Assembly: GCF_005233875.1 (NCBI RefSeq)
Contig: NZ_SZPZ01000001.1
Span: 2,294,001 to 2,358,000, forward strand
DNA length: 64,000 bases
From: Kribbella jiaozuonensis
Lineage (GTDB): Bacteria; Actinomycetota; Actinomycetes; Propionibacteriales; Kribbellaceae
Direction of reading: 5' to 3'
Of the stretch, positions 25,654-34,456 are shown piece after piece; position 1 is the stretch's first letter; each line of letters starts with the position of its first letter. The position numbers were made by a program, and so were the translations under genes. The notes beneath the pieces were generated by a model. That model had not been told where the DNA came from and did not search any database. It saw only the letters and a program-made list of their open reading frames with translations.

Positions 25654-26235
25654 TCACAGCATGGGCTGCACCACGACCTGCCTGTAGAAGACCGTGATGT
25701 TGCCGCTGGCTTCGGTGAAGTGCATCAGCCGGACGTGGTAGCTGTTGCCCGGTGTCAGGCCAGTGATCAGCCGGAAGGTCCCAGCACCAAGCCGGGCCTC
25801 TACGCCACTGGTCACCGTGCCACTGACCTTGAGTGCGTCGTTGCTGTTCGACGCGACAACCTGCGAGCCGCTACCGGCACCAGCGGTGACCGTTGCTCCG
25901 GTTCGAACTTCCATCGAAACGAACGACACCTTGTCGGTCTGCGAAGACCAGAAATCAGCCTTCCAGTGAACCAGCACGGCACCGGAGGCCGGAGCAGTGA
26001 AGGCCACACCGCAGACGTTGGTGCCTGACGTGGCGGTGGTGTTGGAGTACGGACCTTCGGTGTTGGTGTCAGAAGCAACCACAGTCGAGAGTCCGTTGAC
26101 CTTGGCAACGTCTGCATCAATCCGGATCAGCTCCGTCTCAACAGCAGTGGCCAGGTCTTCGAGCCCGGATGCGATGTCCGGTGCGTCTCCCAGCTCCAGG
26201 AACGGGAGGTCATAGGTCGGTGTGGTGTCAGCCAT
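25654..26235 (-). CDS. Phage minor tail / receptor-binding protein, 193 aa
   Basis: The N-terminus (DLPFLELGDAPDIASGLEDL, AVETELIRID) resembles short tail-fibre bases. The C-terminal half is a beta-sandwich (GVAFTAPASGAVLVHWKADF, GLTPGNSYHVRLMH, ITVFYRQVVVQPML) closely related to the end of the 615-aa protein at 26522-28369, so the two share a receptor-binding-like domain by duplication. It probably sits at the tail tip. Confidence 0.75.
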   Translation of the reverse strand: MADTTPTYDLPFLELGDAPDIASGLEDLATAVETELIRIDADVAKVNGLSTVVASDTNTEGPYSNTTATSGTNVCGVAFTAPASGAVLVHWKADFWSSQTDKVSFVSMEVRTGATVTAGAGSGSQVVASNSNDALKVSGTVTSGVEARLGAGTFRLITGLTPGNSYHVRLMHFTEASGNITVFYRQVVVQPML

Positions 26236-26236
26236 G

Positions 26237-26509
26237 TCAGTTGCCTCCGTTCAGGGCCTGGACCGCAGAGAGGATGTCTGCGTCAGAGATCACGTCTGTG
26301 CGAATGCCGAAGTCGGGGTTGGCGTTGACCTGCCAGTTGTCCTTGGCATAGGCCCACTTGTCACCCCAGCCAGGCTGTGCAGCGAACTGCCACATGCGGG
26401 AGGCAACCCAGGATTCCGGGTTGTCGATGCTCTCGGAAGCAGCAGCCGCAGTGATCCGGCCCATCAGGCTTCCATCAGTGGCGATGTCTCGAATGCTGCT
26501 GTAGCTCAT
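26237..26509 (-). CDS. Small conserved phage protein near tail fibres, 90 aa
   Basis: SYSSIRDIATDGSLMGRITA, then WVASRMWQFAAQPGWGDKWAY and DVISDADILSAVQAL. This sequence type is common beside the tail genes of actinophages but, as far as I know, has no assigned function. Flanked closely by two tail-fibre genes on the same strand. Confidence 0.7.
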   Translation of the reverse strand: MSYSSIRDIATDGSLMGRITAAAASESIDNPESWVASRMWQFAAQPGWGDKWAYAKDNWQVNANPDFGIRTDVISDADILSAVQALNGGN

Positions 26510-26521
26510 ATTCGTTGCCTT

Positions 26522-28369
26522 TCAGAGAACTGGTTCGACCAGGACGGACCGGTAGAAGACGTCAAGGGTTCCTGTGGTGACTAGGTGCACCGTTTGGACG
26601 TTGTAGGAGCTGCCCGGCGTGAGACCGGTGAGCAGGTAGCGGTTACCGGCGCAGCTTCGGGTGACACCAGAGGCAGCAGAACCGGCCATGATGCCTTCGT
26701 CAGTGTTGGCGGCATGGAAGACCGATCCCGAACCAACGCTGCTTCCAGCACGCACCTCGAACGCCAGGTAGCCGAAGTTGCTTGCAGCGTTCGATTCCAG
26801 ATGACCGGAAACGGTGATGTAGACGGAACCGCTAGGTGGCGCAGTGAATGCAGTGCCGACCACAGGAGAGCCCGGCACGAAGGATGTTGAGCTGATGCCA
26901 AGAATGTCCGTCGCACTGAGGCTGCGTGCGGGCTGGGGAAAGGTGAAGGTGTTGTTGGCGTAGGCAACGGTCTTGTTCGTCAGGGTCTGTGTGTCGTCAT
27001 CAGTGACTACATCCGAACCGTTAAAGATGAAGTCGTTCCCGGCCATGCTGATGGTCTGCGGGAAGCCGCTGGTGGCATCGACATTGAAGCCGCCGAACAC
27101 TTGCACGATGTCAGCGTTCAGGTTGACTTCGGTGTCGCCCGTCATCGAGTCGTTCGTGATCGCGACCCAACCGTCTGCGGTGCCGAGCAACTCTGGTACC
27201 ACCAGGCGAACCTCAGAGAAGGTGGTGAACCCCGGAAGGACGCGCGAGAAGAGCACACCAGGTGCGGTCTCATTGGCGTTGCCAGAGGCAAACCTGATCT
27301 GGTTGGCAGCAGTCGAGTCGATCTCAATGCGGTTGCCACTCGTCGCCGTCCTGAACAGCCCGCCAGTGATCGTCTTGCCCGTGATCGCAGCGGCATCGAG
27401 CTTGGCTGCGGTGATGGCACCAGCAGCAATCTCCGTGGCAGTGATGGTCCCTGCTGCGATCTTGGCTGCGGTAACAGCACCAGCAGCAAGCTCAGTCGTC
27501 GTGACAGCTCCAGCAGCGATCTTCGCCGTGGTGATCGCACCAGCCGCAATCTCGGTCGCGGTAATGGTGCCTGCGGCAATCTTTGAAGCAGTGACAGCAC
27601 CAGCAGCCAGTAGAGCAGTAGTGACGGCAAGGGCTGCGATCTTCGGTGTCGTGATCGCATCGTCAGCAATCTTCGTCTCAGTGATCGGGAGGATCGCATC
27701 AACGTCTGCTTGTGCAGTGGCGACATCAGCAGCAACGTCCGCGATGTCAGACGACAACCCGGGGATGGTCGTACCGGTGAGAGTCGCGATGTCAGCCTGT
27801 GCAGCCGCCACGTCAGCTTCTGCCGCGTCCAGATCGGTCTGGAGGGCATCTACCCCGGCTTGAGCTGTTGCAGCCGCAGAGGCCGCAGCAGAGGCCGTAG
27901 AAGCGGCACCATCAGCCGTGCTCTGTGCAGTGGCTGCATTCGTGACTGCGGTGTCTGCGGTGGACTGTGCAGTGGACACATCGGTGCCCAGATCAACAAC
28001 ATCTCCCTGCACCACCGTCACGTCACTCTGAATCGCGGGGATGGTCACGGTGCTGATGGTCTGAACGGTGTCACCCAACGCGCTGATGTCTGCTGCCCAG
28101 GTCGGAACTGTTCCGGGGTCTCCCGGGTTGGTGACCTTGCCCAGGACGCACACACGATCCCCGGCAGTCAGTAGCGCAACCACATCACCCACCTGGAGAG
28201 CCATGGACTCACCACTGAGAGACGGAAGGTTGACCAGGGTGCCACCGGCAACAGTGATCGTGTTCGATCCCGTATCGGAGTCCCAGGACTGCACGACTCC
28301 CTGACGTAGTTGAACACCGGTTCCATTAGCCGGCCTACTCAGCAGACCGGCCAAATCATCAGAGATCAT
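26522..28369 (-). CDS. Phage tail fibre protein with ten-residue repeats, 615 aa
   Basis: The N-terminus (GVVQSWDSDTGSNTITVAGG, ALQVGDVVALL) is an OB-like base. A long Ala-rich coiled region (residues about 90-240, AAQADIATLTG-like) is followed by about seven units of the form AAGTITATEI/AAGAVTAAKI (roughly 247-320), which form a thin triple-helical or beta shaft. The end (FTAPPSGSVYITVSGHL, GLTPGSSYNVQTVHL, VFYRSVLVEPVL) is the receptor-binding-like domain also seen at 25654-26235. It overlaps the next gene's stop (ATGA). Confidence 0.85.
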   Translation of the reverse strand: MISDDLAGLLSRPANGTGVQLRQGVVQSWDSDTGSNTITVAGGTLVNLPSLSGESMALQVGDVVALLTAGDRVCVLGKVTNPGDPGTVPTWAADISALGDTVQTISTVTIPAIQSDVTVVQGDVVDLGTDVSTAQSTADTAVTNAATAQSTADGAASTASAAASAAATAQAGVDALQTDLDAAEADVAAAQADIATLTGTTIPGLSSDIADVAADVATAQADVDAILPITETKIADDAITTPKIAALAVTTALLAAGAVTASKIAAGTITATEIAAGAITTAKIAAGAVTTTELAAGAVTAAKIAAGTITATEIAAGAITAAKLDAAAITGKTITGGLFRTATSGNRIEIDSTAANQIRFASGNANETAPGVLFSRVLPGFTTFSEVRLVVPELLGTADGWVAITNDSMTGDTEVNLNADIVQVFGGFNVDATSGFPQTISMAGNDFIFNGSDVVTDDDTQTLTNKTVAYANNTFTFPQPARSLSATDILGISSTSFVPGSPVVGTAFTAPPSGSVYITVSGHLESNAASNFGYLAFEVRAGSSVGSGSVFHAANTDEGIMAGSAASGVTRSCAGNRYLLTGLTPGSSYNVQTVHLVTTGTLDVFYRSVLVEPVL

Positions 28370-29514
28370 TCGGTCACATCTCCGATCTGCTCGCCGTACT
28401 GCTTGCGCGTACGAAGGCTGACGGGGGTTTCCTCATCGAGCGGGATCGTCACCGTGTCGATGATGTGAGCTTCGGTCTTCAGCGACAGAGAACGCGTCCC
28501 GGACGGGTAGCGCACCTTCAGCACGTCGTCTGGTTCCAGGGCCGGGTTGGCAATGGACTGAAGAGCGACCTGGTACGGCAGACCAAGGCTCTTTCGCAGC
28601 AGCACGGAAGCAGCACTGCGGGCCTGATCAGTGGTGGTGATGAAGGGCGAGCTGTAGAACCGCGGAACAGGTCCGAACCGGCCTCCGTACCGGGTAGGGC
28701 TGGAAGGGCTCAGATCGGCCACAGCAGCCCAAACAGGAGGGGTTGTGTCCGTAGCCTCACCACTGGCCACCACGACGTTGTAGATGCCCTCACGGGTGAT
28801 TGCCCTGGACATCTTCACCAGGACTCCGTTGGCTCCCGCGTCGATGGTCCAAGCAGGCGCACCCGACACATCCGGGGGAGTCCTCACCACGAACACACCA
28901 CGGTGATCGAAGTAGCCAACCTTCCCGAGAGAGGTGACCAGATCCCGCAAGGTGTCGAAGCGCTCTCGGTCGGCCAGCACAGTCCGGCCAACTGCTGCGT
29001 CCCGCACTCCCGTGTCATCCCACTCGATCACCGCAGAGGGGTAGACCTCAGTGATGAGAGTGCTCACGAGCTGTCCACGGGTGAGCGAGCTGGCGAACTG
29101 GCGAGGAGTCAGGAACCGTGCATCCTTGATCCCGGCCATTCGATCAGCACCCGAAATCTCTACGGGTCCGTTTGGTGTCTCCTCCTGCTCGGGCGCGTTG
29201 ATCCGGAAGTACCCCAGGCCAACAAACTCCGTCTGTCCGTTGCCGTACGACAGCCCACGTTCGACGTAGATCTCATTGCCGTACGGGGCCAGCAGGTCAC
29301 CAGCTCGACGGGGCCAGCTCGCACTAGTGGTCAGGTTCAGCGTGGCCCTGATGTCCGCTGTCGAAGCACACTGCACGTCCGATCCCGGCAGGATCGGAAT
29401 CTCAGTCCCAGTCGGGTTCGTACCGGTCTGGAAGCTCGTGCATACTCGAGCGCGGAACACTGCGCTGTGACTCCCACGCAATGTTTTCAAGAACCGATCA
29501 CTTACGCCTCTCAT
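28366..29514 (-). CDS. DUF5047-type phage tail protein, 382 aa
   Basis: MRGVSDRFLKTLRGSHSAVF is the usual start of DUF5047 minor tail proteins. GEIYVERG-like NEIYVERGLSYGNG, EFVGLGYFRINAPE and PVEISGADRMAGIKDARF follow. These proteins are thought to form part of the tail tip between the distal tail protein and the fibres. Overlaps of 4 bp on both sides show a tight operon. Confidence 0.8.
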   Translation of the reverse strand: MRGVSDRFLKTLRGSHSAVFRARVCTSFQTGTNPTGTEIPILPGSDVQCASTADIRATLNLTTSASWPRRAGDLLAPYGNEIYVERGLSYGNGQTEFVGLGYFRINAPEQEETPNGPVEISGADRMAGIKDARFLTPRQFASSLTRGQLVSTLITEVYPSAVIEWDDTGVRDAAVGRTVLADRERFDTLRDLVTSLGKVGYFDHRGVFVVRTPPDVSGAPAWTIDAGANGVLVKMSRAITREGIYNVVVASGEATDTTPPVWAAVADLSPSSPTRYGGRFGPVPRFYSSPFITTTDQARSAASVLLRKSLGLPYQVALQSIANPALEPDDVLKVRYPSGTRSLSLKTEAHIIDTVTIPLDEETPVSLRTRKQYGEQIGDVTE

Positions 29515-30314
29515 GGCACGATCACTTCTGAAGGCGTGCCGGTGCGAGCCAGCAGATCAGCGATGGTGGCGTTGTCCGCCATCATGTCCGTGATCGTGGC
29601 GTATTCAGCCAGGACCGACTGGATGGTGTACGCGCTTCCAATGACATCAGAGCCCGGTGCAGCAACAGTTGCCAGCGGCAAACTCCACACCCGCCGGCTA
29701 GAGGTCCGCATGGTTGGTTCCCGCGTCACATCACCAACGGAGAAATACCCTCCGGGGATCAGGTCCACGTTCGATGGCAGATGAATGAAGATCACGTCAC
29801 CGGTCGAAAGCGTGTACTCCATGTCCCGCTCCTCAGCAGCCGTGAGGGTGAGGAGCTGGAGTGTGTAGCTCAGCGAGCTGCGCACGCCACCGATCTGCAC
29901 AGGGTTCGTCCGGCCGACCACATCCATCAATGCGGACCTGGACTTGTTGGTGATGGTGCTCTTGTCCGCGACGATCACCGTGCGGTTGAGGAACGGTGCG
30001 GCAGGCACCTTCAGCCAGACATCATCGAAGGTGACAGCAGAGACGCTGAACTCAGTGGTGGCCGTGTGAGTACCGGATGCGTTGTACTCCAACACCCGGT
30101 ACTTGTAGGCCACACCTTCCGGAAATTCATAGTCGTAGTACGTGACCGCGCTGCTGGCGATGGCCTGCGTGCTCCAGCCGCGTACGTCTTCCCACTGCAC
30201 GTACGGGCTGACAGCTCGCTGAACCTCCACGTGATCGGTGGTGCCAGCAAGCGAGGTGACCTGGAGAACGCGACGGCACAACGTGGTGTCGAAGCTGACA
30301 GTCAGAGCAGTCAC
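29511..30314 (-). CDS. Phage distal tail-like protein, 267 aa
   Basis: The first 100 residues look like a fibronectin-type fold (YYDYEFPEGVAYKYRVLEYN), followed by WLKVPAAPFLNRTVIVADKS and LSTGDVIFIHLP. The position right after the tape measure gene is that of the distal tail protein. The last residues, ATITDMMADNATIADLLARTG, look like a coiled coil. Confidence 0.7.
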   Translation of the reverse strand: MTALTVSFDTTLCRRVLQVTSLAGTTDHVEVQRAVSPYVQWEDVRGWSTQAIASSAVTYYDYEFPEGVAYKYRVLEYNASGTHTATTEFSVSAVTFDDVWLKVPAAPFLNRTVIVADKSTITNKSRSALMDVVGRTNPVQIGGVRSSLSYTLQLLTLTAAEERDMEYTLSTGDVIFIHLPSNVDLIPGGYFSVGDVTREPTMRTSSRRVWSLPLATVAAPGSDVIGSAYTIQSVLAEYATITDMMADNATIADLLARTGTPSEVIVP

Positions 30315-32242
30315 GACCCAACCCCCTGGAGTACAACGCGCTTGGTCTGTCGCTTGTCCGCCTTGATCTCCTGACGAACAACCTTGGTGACCTCGCCGCC
30401 AACCTCGATGTGGACCTCAAGCACCTGCGGTGCCTGGTTGCCAGGAGCACCCTTCTCCGCGGACGTGATGAAGCCGGGCTGAGAGCCCATGGTCAGCCAC
30501 TCAGGTCCCCGCTCACCCACCTTGTAGGTCTGGAACGGCTGAGTAGGACCACCAGACGCACGACCAGCAGAACCGATGATGTTCGAGGGAGTCGATCGGG
30601 GAATGCCAGCCACGGTGTACTTGACCGTTACGACCTTCGTGCTCGGAAGGTTCTTGATCGAGCGACCCAAGGCATCAACAGATCCCTTTGCAGCAGTGGC
30701 TCCGTTGACCTGGACGTTGCTGGTCTTGTTCGGCGGGATGCCGATCAACGAAGTGGCGAGGCGATCAGCTTCCTTCTTCGACAGCCCCATCTGCGTTGCG
30801 ATCCGAACGAAGCTGGAACGTGCGTTCTCTGCGGACCTACCCGCAGCAGCAGTACCCGCACCGGACTCGATCATGGATTGCGTCTGCTGGTTGGCTGCCT
30901 GAGCAAGAGCGATCAGAGCTGACTTGTTGTTCCGGCCCTTCTCGCTGTTGATGTCCAGGTTCTTCCCGTTGTCCTTAACCGAAGCGGACGCAGCATCAAG
31001 GGACGCCTGGAAGTTGACCTCAGCCCCGGCCAATCCAAGTGCAAGGTTCTGAAGCCGGAACGTGGACTGGATCAGGGCATCAGTTGCCTTCGTCTGCCTA
31101 TCGAACTTGGCAGCAGCACTCTCAGCCTGAGTACCCGCACCAGCAACCGCGTTGCCAGCAAGGATCGCAGCAACCTGGCTGTCGCTCAGACCCTGCGTGA
31201 AGTACTTGGCCGCGTCACCCGTGAGACCAACCGCAGTCGATGCCTTGTCGGCTGATCCAGCCAGTTGATCAAGCCCGGTCCTCGCCAAGCCAAGTCCAGG
31301 AACAAGGTTGTTCACTGTGGTGTTCGCAAGGCCGCCGATCGACAGTCCGGTCTTGTCCAGGAAGGCACTCACCTTCGGGTTGTTCTCGAACCGCTTGATC
31401 GCACCATCAGCGTTGTTCAGCGCAGTGATGAGGTTGAGGGTTCCCTCCGTCAGGTTTCCAACCAGACGGGTCATGTCGGCAAGCCCTTCCGGGTTCGCCT
31501 TCACGGACTCAGACAGAGTCTGCAATCCCTTTGATACCTTGCCGATCGCACTCTGAGTCGCTGGACCAAGAGCCCCCAGCACTGCATTGAATGCCTCTGC
31601 CAACGGACGCACGGCAGGCTGTAGTTGCTCAAGGCCCTTCGATACCTGATCAACGAAGGTGGTTACGACTGGAGCCATCTCCTTGAAGACAGCCTCTAGC
31701 GAAGGCTTGAACTTCTGGAAGGTGCGATCTGCGAATCCGGCAATAGAGATCAGGGTTGACTCGAAGGGCTTGGACAGCCGCGTCATGTCGGCACCCATGG
31801 AATCGAGCGTCTTCGACCACGCGTCCTTCACCGGCTGCGACTTGGCCGCAAAGATCAGGCCCAGGCCCGCAATCCCAGCACCGAACGCCAGTGCGATCCC
31901 GGACGCAGCCACAGCACCCACCGCAGGGGCTGCAACGGCCACCGCAGCCACCAGGGCTCCAGCGATCGCAGGACCAAGCACCGGGGTCTTCAACGCCCCC
32001 AGGAAGCCGCTGCCAAAGACGGTGCCACCCGCGTTGCCTGCTTCACCCAACGCTGACGGAGAGAACCACTTCTTCAGCCCGGTGAAGAAGCTCTTGCCGG
32101 ACTTGTCACCGGAGTCACGGAACTTCTTGTCAACGTTCCTGGTGAGTCGATCAATGTCCCGCTCACCTTCGTTGGCAGCTCGCCCCAATCCCTTCGAGTC
32201 ACCATCGAACTTGACGTTGACAGTGCGAGTCGGACTACCCAT
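30311..32242 (-). CDS. Tail tape measure protein, 643 aa
   Basis: Start ATG 32242 is set by GGAGGAG 8 bp upstream, inside the end of the previous gene. The protein is helical with a hydrophobic block (VLGPAIAGALVAAVAVAAPA, SGIALAFGAGIAGLGLIF) and long coiled stretches, typical of tape measure proteins, which set the tail length and may help DNA pass the membrane. It is short for the family, predicting a short tail. No lysozyme or peptidase domain is visible. Confidence 0.88.
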   Translation of the reverse strand: MGSPTRTVNVKFDGDSKGLGRAANEGERDIDRLTRNVDKKFRDSGDKSGKSFFTGLKKWFSPSALGEAGNAGGTVFGSGFLGALKTPVLGPAIAGALVAAVAVAAPAVGAVAASGIALAFGAGIAGLGLIFAAKSQPVKDAWSKTLDSMGADMTRLSKPFESTLISIAGFADRTFQKFKPSLEAVFKEMAPVVTTFVDQVSKGLEQLQPAVRPLAEAFNAVLGALGPATQSAIGKVSKGLQTLSESVKANPEGLADMTRLVGNLTEGTLNLITALNNADGAIKRFENNPKVSAFLDKTGLSIGGLANTTVNNLVPGLGLARTGLDQLAGSADKASTAVGLTGDAAKYFTQGLSDSQVAAILAGNAVAGAGTQAESAAAKFDRQTKATDALIQSTFRLQNLALGLAGAEVNFQASLDAASASVKDNGKNLDINSEKGRNNKSALIALAQAANQQTQSMIESGAGTAAAGRSAENARSSFVRIATQMGLSKKEADRLATSLIGIPPNKTSNVQVNGATAAKGSVDALGRSIKNLPSTKVVTVKYTVAGIPRSTPSNIIGSAGRASGGPTQPFQTYKVGERGPEWLTMGSQPGFITSAEKGAPGNQAPQVLEVHIEVGGEVTKVVRQEIKADKRQTKRVVLQGVGS

Positions 32243-32693
32243 TGCCCCACTCCTCCAACACCTTGTCCACGGCCCCCAACCACTGCCGTTCAATCGCGGG
32301 TTCGTTGTCCTCGACCGTGCTGAAGAACCAGTGGTCAGGCTTGGTCGTAGCAGGGAACTGCTTCAGGACGTTGGCCCCGAAGTTGGAGCCGTAGATCAGG
32401 TCTGAAGCGGTGGTGGGTGCTTGCCCCTTGCTACGACGTGACTGCTTGCCTGCACGCCTGCGACCACCGGCCTGGACGGACGGCACCCGATCACGCTTGG
32501 CCTTGACTGTGGGAGCCACCAGAGCGCCCTGTCCGTTGGACGAAGTAGCCGCACTACGGATCTTCCCCGCCAGGTCGGTGCTGATCTGCTGGTTCGCATT
32601 CCGGAGTTCCGTGGATGCGTCCTTGGGCAGCTTCCTGAACGCAGCCAGGGTTTCCTTCGCCCCGGTGATGCGGACCCGTACGACGATTCCCAT
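32235..32693 (-). CDS. HK97 gp10-like tail component, 152 aa
   Basis: Start ATG 32693 with GGAGG upstream. MGIVVRVRITGAKETLAAFR and LPKDASTELRNANQQISTDL match gp10/minor tail completion proteins; a basic central loop (RRRAGKQSRRSK) is followed by LIYGSNFGANVLKQFP and WFFSTVEDNEPAIERQWLGA. In this phage it lies after the tail chaperones rather than before the major tail gene. Confidence 0.7.
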   Translation of the reverse strand: MGIVVRVRITGAKETLAAFRKLPKDASTELRNANQQISTDLAGKIRSAATSSNGQGALVAPTVKAKRDRVPSVQAGGRRRAGKQSRRSKGQAPTTASDLIYGSNFGANVLKQFPATTKPDHWFFSTVEDNEPAIERQWLGAVDKVLEEWGNG

Positions 32694-32709
32694 GCTCTGG
32701 TGCCTCCCT

Positions 32710-33158
32710 TCACTTCGTGTCGTTGCTGAGGTCGATTGCGTCTGGTGGGAGTTGGCCGGCGTGGTTGTCTTCGGCAAGAAGTTGAACTGCTGTCGCTATG
32801 GCTCGCTCTCCTTCTTCGGCCCACGCAGTAGGTGAGATCCCTGTCTGTATGGCTAGTTCGATGAGTGATCGGGAGAGGGACCCGACTGGGTAGGGTCCGG
32901 CTCTTCGTCCGCCGCTTCGTCATCGAACGAAAGGTCAAGTTCGTGCTGGTCTTCCCAGTCCTTCAGAGACCCCGTGAACAGCCCTTGTCGCTTCGCAGCG
33001 ATGTGCGAGAGCTTGTAGTAATCCGTCAGGTTCGGATCACGCAGAAGCTGCGCGTACGACTTGCCCTTGTTGGTCTTCTCCCAGACCAGCACGTCTCGCG
33101 TACCGGCCTTGATTACGAACTCATCCCCGTTGTCGGGAACCACCTTGAACGTGAACAC
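32710..33158 (-). CDS. Tail assembly chaperone, frameshift product (gpG-T type)
   Basis: The -1 frame at 32710-32870 reads SRSLIELAIQTGISPTAWAE, then EGERAIATAVQLLAEDN, and stops with no start of its own. This is the typical second half of actinophage tail chaperones, made by a -1 ribosomal shift near the end of the 101-aa first frame. The overlap lies around 32855-32900 (plus strand GACCCGACTGGG region). I see no canonical X-XXY-YYZ heptamer, so the exact slip site is open. Confidence 0.75.
32853..33158 (-). CDS. Tail assembly chaperone, unshifted form (gpG type), 101 aa
   Basis: GTG 33158 with AGGAGG upstream. FTFKVVPDNGDEFVIKAGTR, LVWEKTNKGKSYAQLL and YYKLSHIAAKRQGL are typical of actinophage chaperones that assist tail tube polymerisation around the tape measure. 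The acidic end (EEPDPTQSG) is where frameshifting to the second form would occur. It lies between the major tail and tape measure genes, as expected. Confidence 0.85.
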   Translation of the reverse strand: MFTFKVVPDNGDEFVIKAGTRDVLVWEKTNKGKSYAQLLRDPNLTDYYKLSHIAAKRQGLFTGSLKDWEDQHELDLSFDDEAADEEPDPTQSGPSPDHSSN

Positions 33159-33199
33159 GTCACCCCTCCTCTTACCGCGGGCTTAGTTGCTTCGGGCAC

Positions 33200-33607
33200 T
33201 TACTCGGGATCGGTGAAGACCGGCTGACCCTCACCCGGAAGGTCAACGGAGAAGGTTGCCCACGCACCCTGTTCGCCACCGAAGGCAACGTTCTTGAGGG
33301 TGACCGTGATCTCTCCAGAGACCCCACCGGCGACGGGCTCGAAGGTCACAACGACCTTGTCTCCCGCGTTGTCGTTCAGGTAGCGGGCAAGACCAACCGC
33401 GTCCTGGTGATCCTGAGGACCGTTGATCGAGAGAGTCCAGGTCGCAGAGTCCACGTCGTTGTAGATGCCAGCAGGCTTCAAGGTCTTGATGGTCTGCGTG
33501 GCCTGGTCCGGGGTCAGTACGACGCTGGTGACCTGGAGCGTGTAATCCGTAGCTCCGAACTTCACCAGCGAATCCCGCATGACATACGGCGCGAAAGGCA
33601 TGGTCAT
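33200..33607 (-). CDS. Major tail protein, 135 aa
   Basis: TDYTLQVTSVVLTPDQATQT, GIYNDVDSATWTLSINGPQD and GGVSGEITVTLKNVAFGGEQ are beta-rich as in phage tail tube proteins (gpV/gp17.1 fold). It lies between the tail terminator and the chaperones. ATGA overlap with the preceding gene. Confidence 0.8.
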   Translation of the reverse strand: MTMPFAPYVMRDSLVKFGATDYTLQVTSVVLTPDQATQTIKTLKPAGIYNDVDSATWTLSINGPQDHQDAVGLARYLNDNAGDKVVVTFEPVAGGVSGEITVTLKNVAFGGEQGAWATFSVDLPGEGQPVFTDPE

Positions 33608-33936
33608 TCACTCCTACACGTGATCGAAATGGCGAACAGGTCGCCGTCTGTTTTGGTCAGGTCCGCGCGGTCCACGAAGGCCACCGGATTGATTGCTGCG
33701 AACAACGGATCTGTCAGCTCATCGAGCTGCTCGATCGCCGTGTCTTCGTTGCCGCTGAGGATCACCAGGACTCGCCACGTGACCTGAAATGCGTAAGCGG
33801 GGCCACGTTCGATCGAACCGATGAGGGGCCACGCATCACCGGGTGACACCGTGTTGGGCTTGGTCGTGTAGCCCTTCACACCAGGAACGGTGCTCGCCGC
33901 ATCAGCCAGGGCCTGACGTGTTGCAAGAAAGCTCAT
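33604..33936 (-). CDS. Tail terminator / minor capsid-tail connector, 110 aa
   Basis: MSFLATRQALADAASTVPGV, GDAWPLIGSIERGPAYAFQV and WRVLVILSGNEDTAIEQLDE fit small tail-terminator proteins (gpU-like) that cap the tail tube. Assigned mostly by fold hints and by order just before the major tail gene. Confidence 0.65.
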   Translation of the reverse strand: MSFLATRQALADAASTVPGVKGYTTKPNTVSPGDAWPLIGSIERGPAYAFQVTWRVLVILSGNEDTAIEQLDELTDPLFAAINPVAFVDRADLTKTDGDLFAISITCRSE

Positions 33937-34280
33937 CCGACTACCAGCCTTCTGAACGGGGCCTCCAGACGACGCACTTCCGGATCACGTCCAGGGAGTA
34001 CGACGGTGGAGCTGCCGAACTCGTCGTTGTCCTGGAGCACGGCCAGGGGCTGAGACCTCATCTCGATGGCCCGCTGGCATCTCCGGAGCAGTGCCGCCGC
34101 CAGATCGTCCGGGTAGTCCTCCGGATCAGCCGGGAGACGGCATACACGGCCCTGTGCGGCTGTTTCCGCGTCCAGGACGGACTGGAGGGCAGGATCAGTC
34201 CAGCGAGCCTCAGAGAAGCCCGTAGCCCCGCCCAGGTACGCCTTCAGCTCAGCGAGCGTCGGGAGCGCCATGGTCATCAC
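33933..34280 (-). CDS. Head-tail connector protein, 115 aa
   Basis: LPTLAELKAYLGGATGFSEA, then LQSVLDAETAAQGRVCRLP and LAAALLRRCQRAIEMRSQPL are the helical pattern of gp6/gp15-like head-tail adaptors that bind below the portal. Several Met codons at the start (34280, 34277, 34271) are possible. Overlaps the next gene by 4 bp. Confidence 0.75.
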   Translation of the reverse strand: MMTMALPTLAELKAYLGGATGFSEARWTDPALQSVLDAETAAQGRVCRLPADPEDYPDDLAAALLRRCQRAIEMRSQPLAVLQDNDEFGSSTVVLPGRDPEVRRLEAPFRRLVVG

Positions 34281-34291
34281 CTGCCCTTCAG

Positions 34292-34456
34292 TCAGTTGGT
34301 GCGGTACCGCTTGCGTCGATCACCGATCGGTTCGCCTCTGTGCTGCTGGCGACGATCGGTGCCTTTGGCCACTGGCGTGGCCTCGACTTCTGCGGGGTCC
34401 GTCACCGCAGCCGGTTCAGCGACTGCGGGACGGCCCTTCTTGCGTCGGCTGGTCAT
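34292..34456 (-). CDS. Small basic phage protein, 54 aa
   Basis: Its ATG overlaps the stop of the head polyprotein by one base (TAATG). MTSRRKKGRPAVAEP and a final GDRRKRYRTN are strongly basic with an Ala/Pro/Glu middle. Short basic proteins between the capsid and connector genes are common in actinophages; role unknown. Confidence 0.55.
   Translation of the reverse strand: MTSRRKKGRPAVAEPAAVTDPAEVEATPVAKGTDRRQQHRGEPIGDRRKRYRTN

Noticed and set aside
26973..27863. 296-codon plus-strand frame rich in Ala/Ser/Val
   Set aside because: Antisense of the repeats in the tail fibre gene, so the repeats look protein-like on both strands.
28465..29784. 439-codon plus-strand frame
   Set aside because: Lies opposite two tail genes with clear protein features and has no ribosome site.
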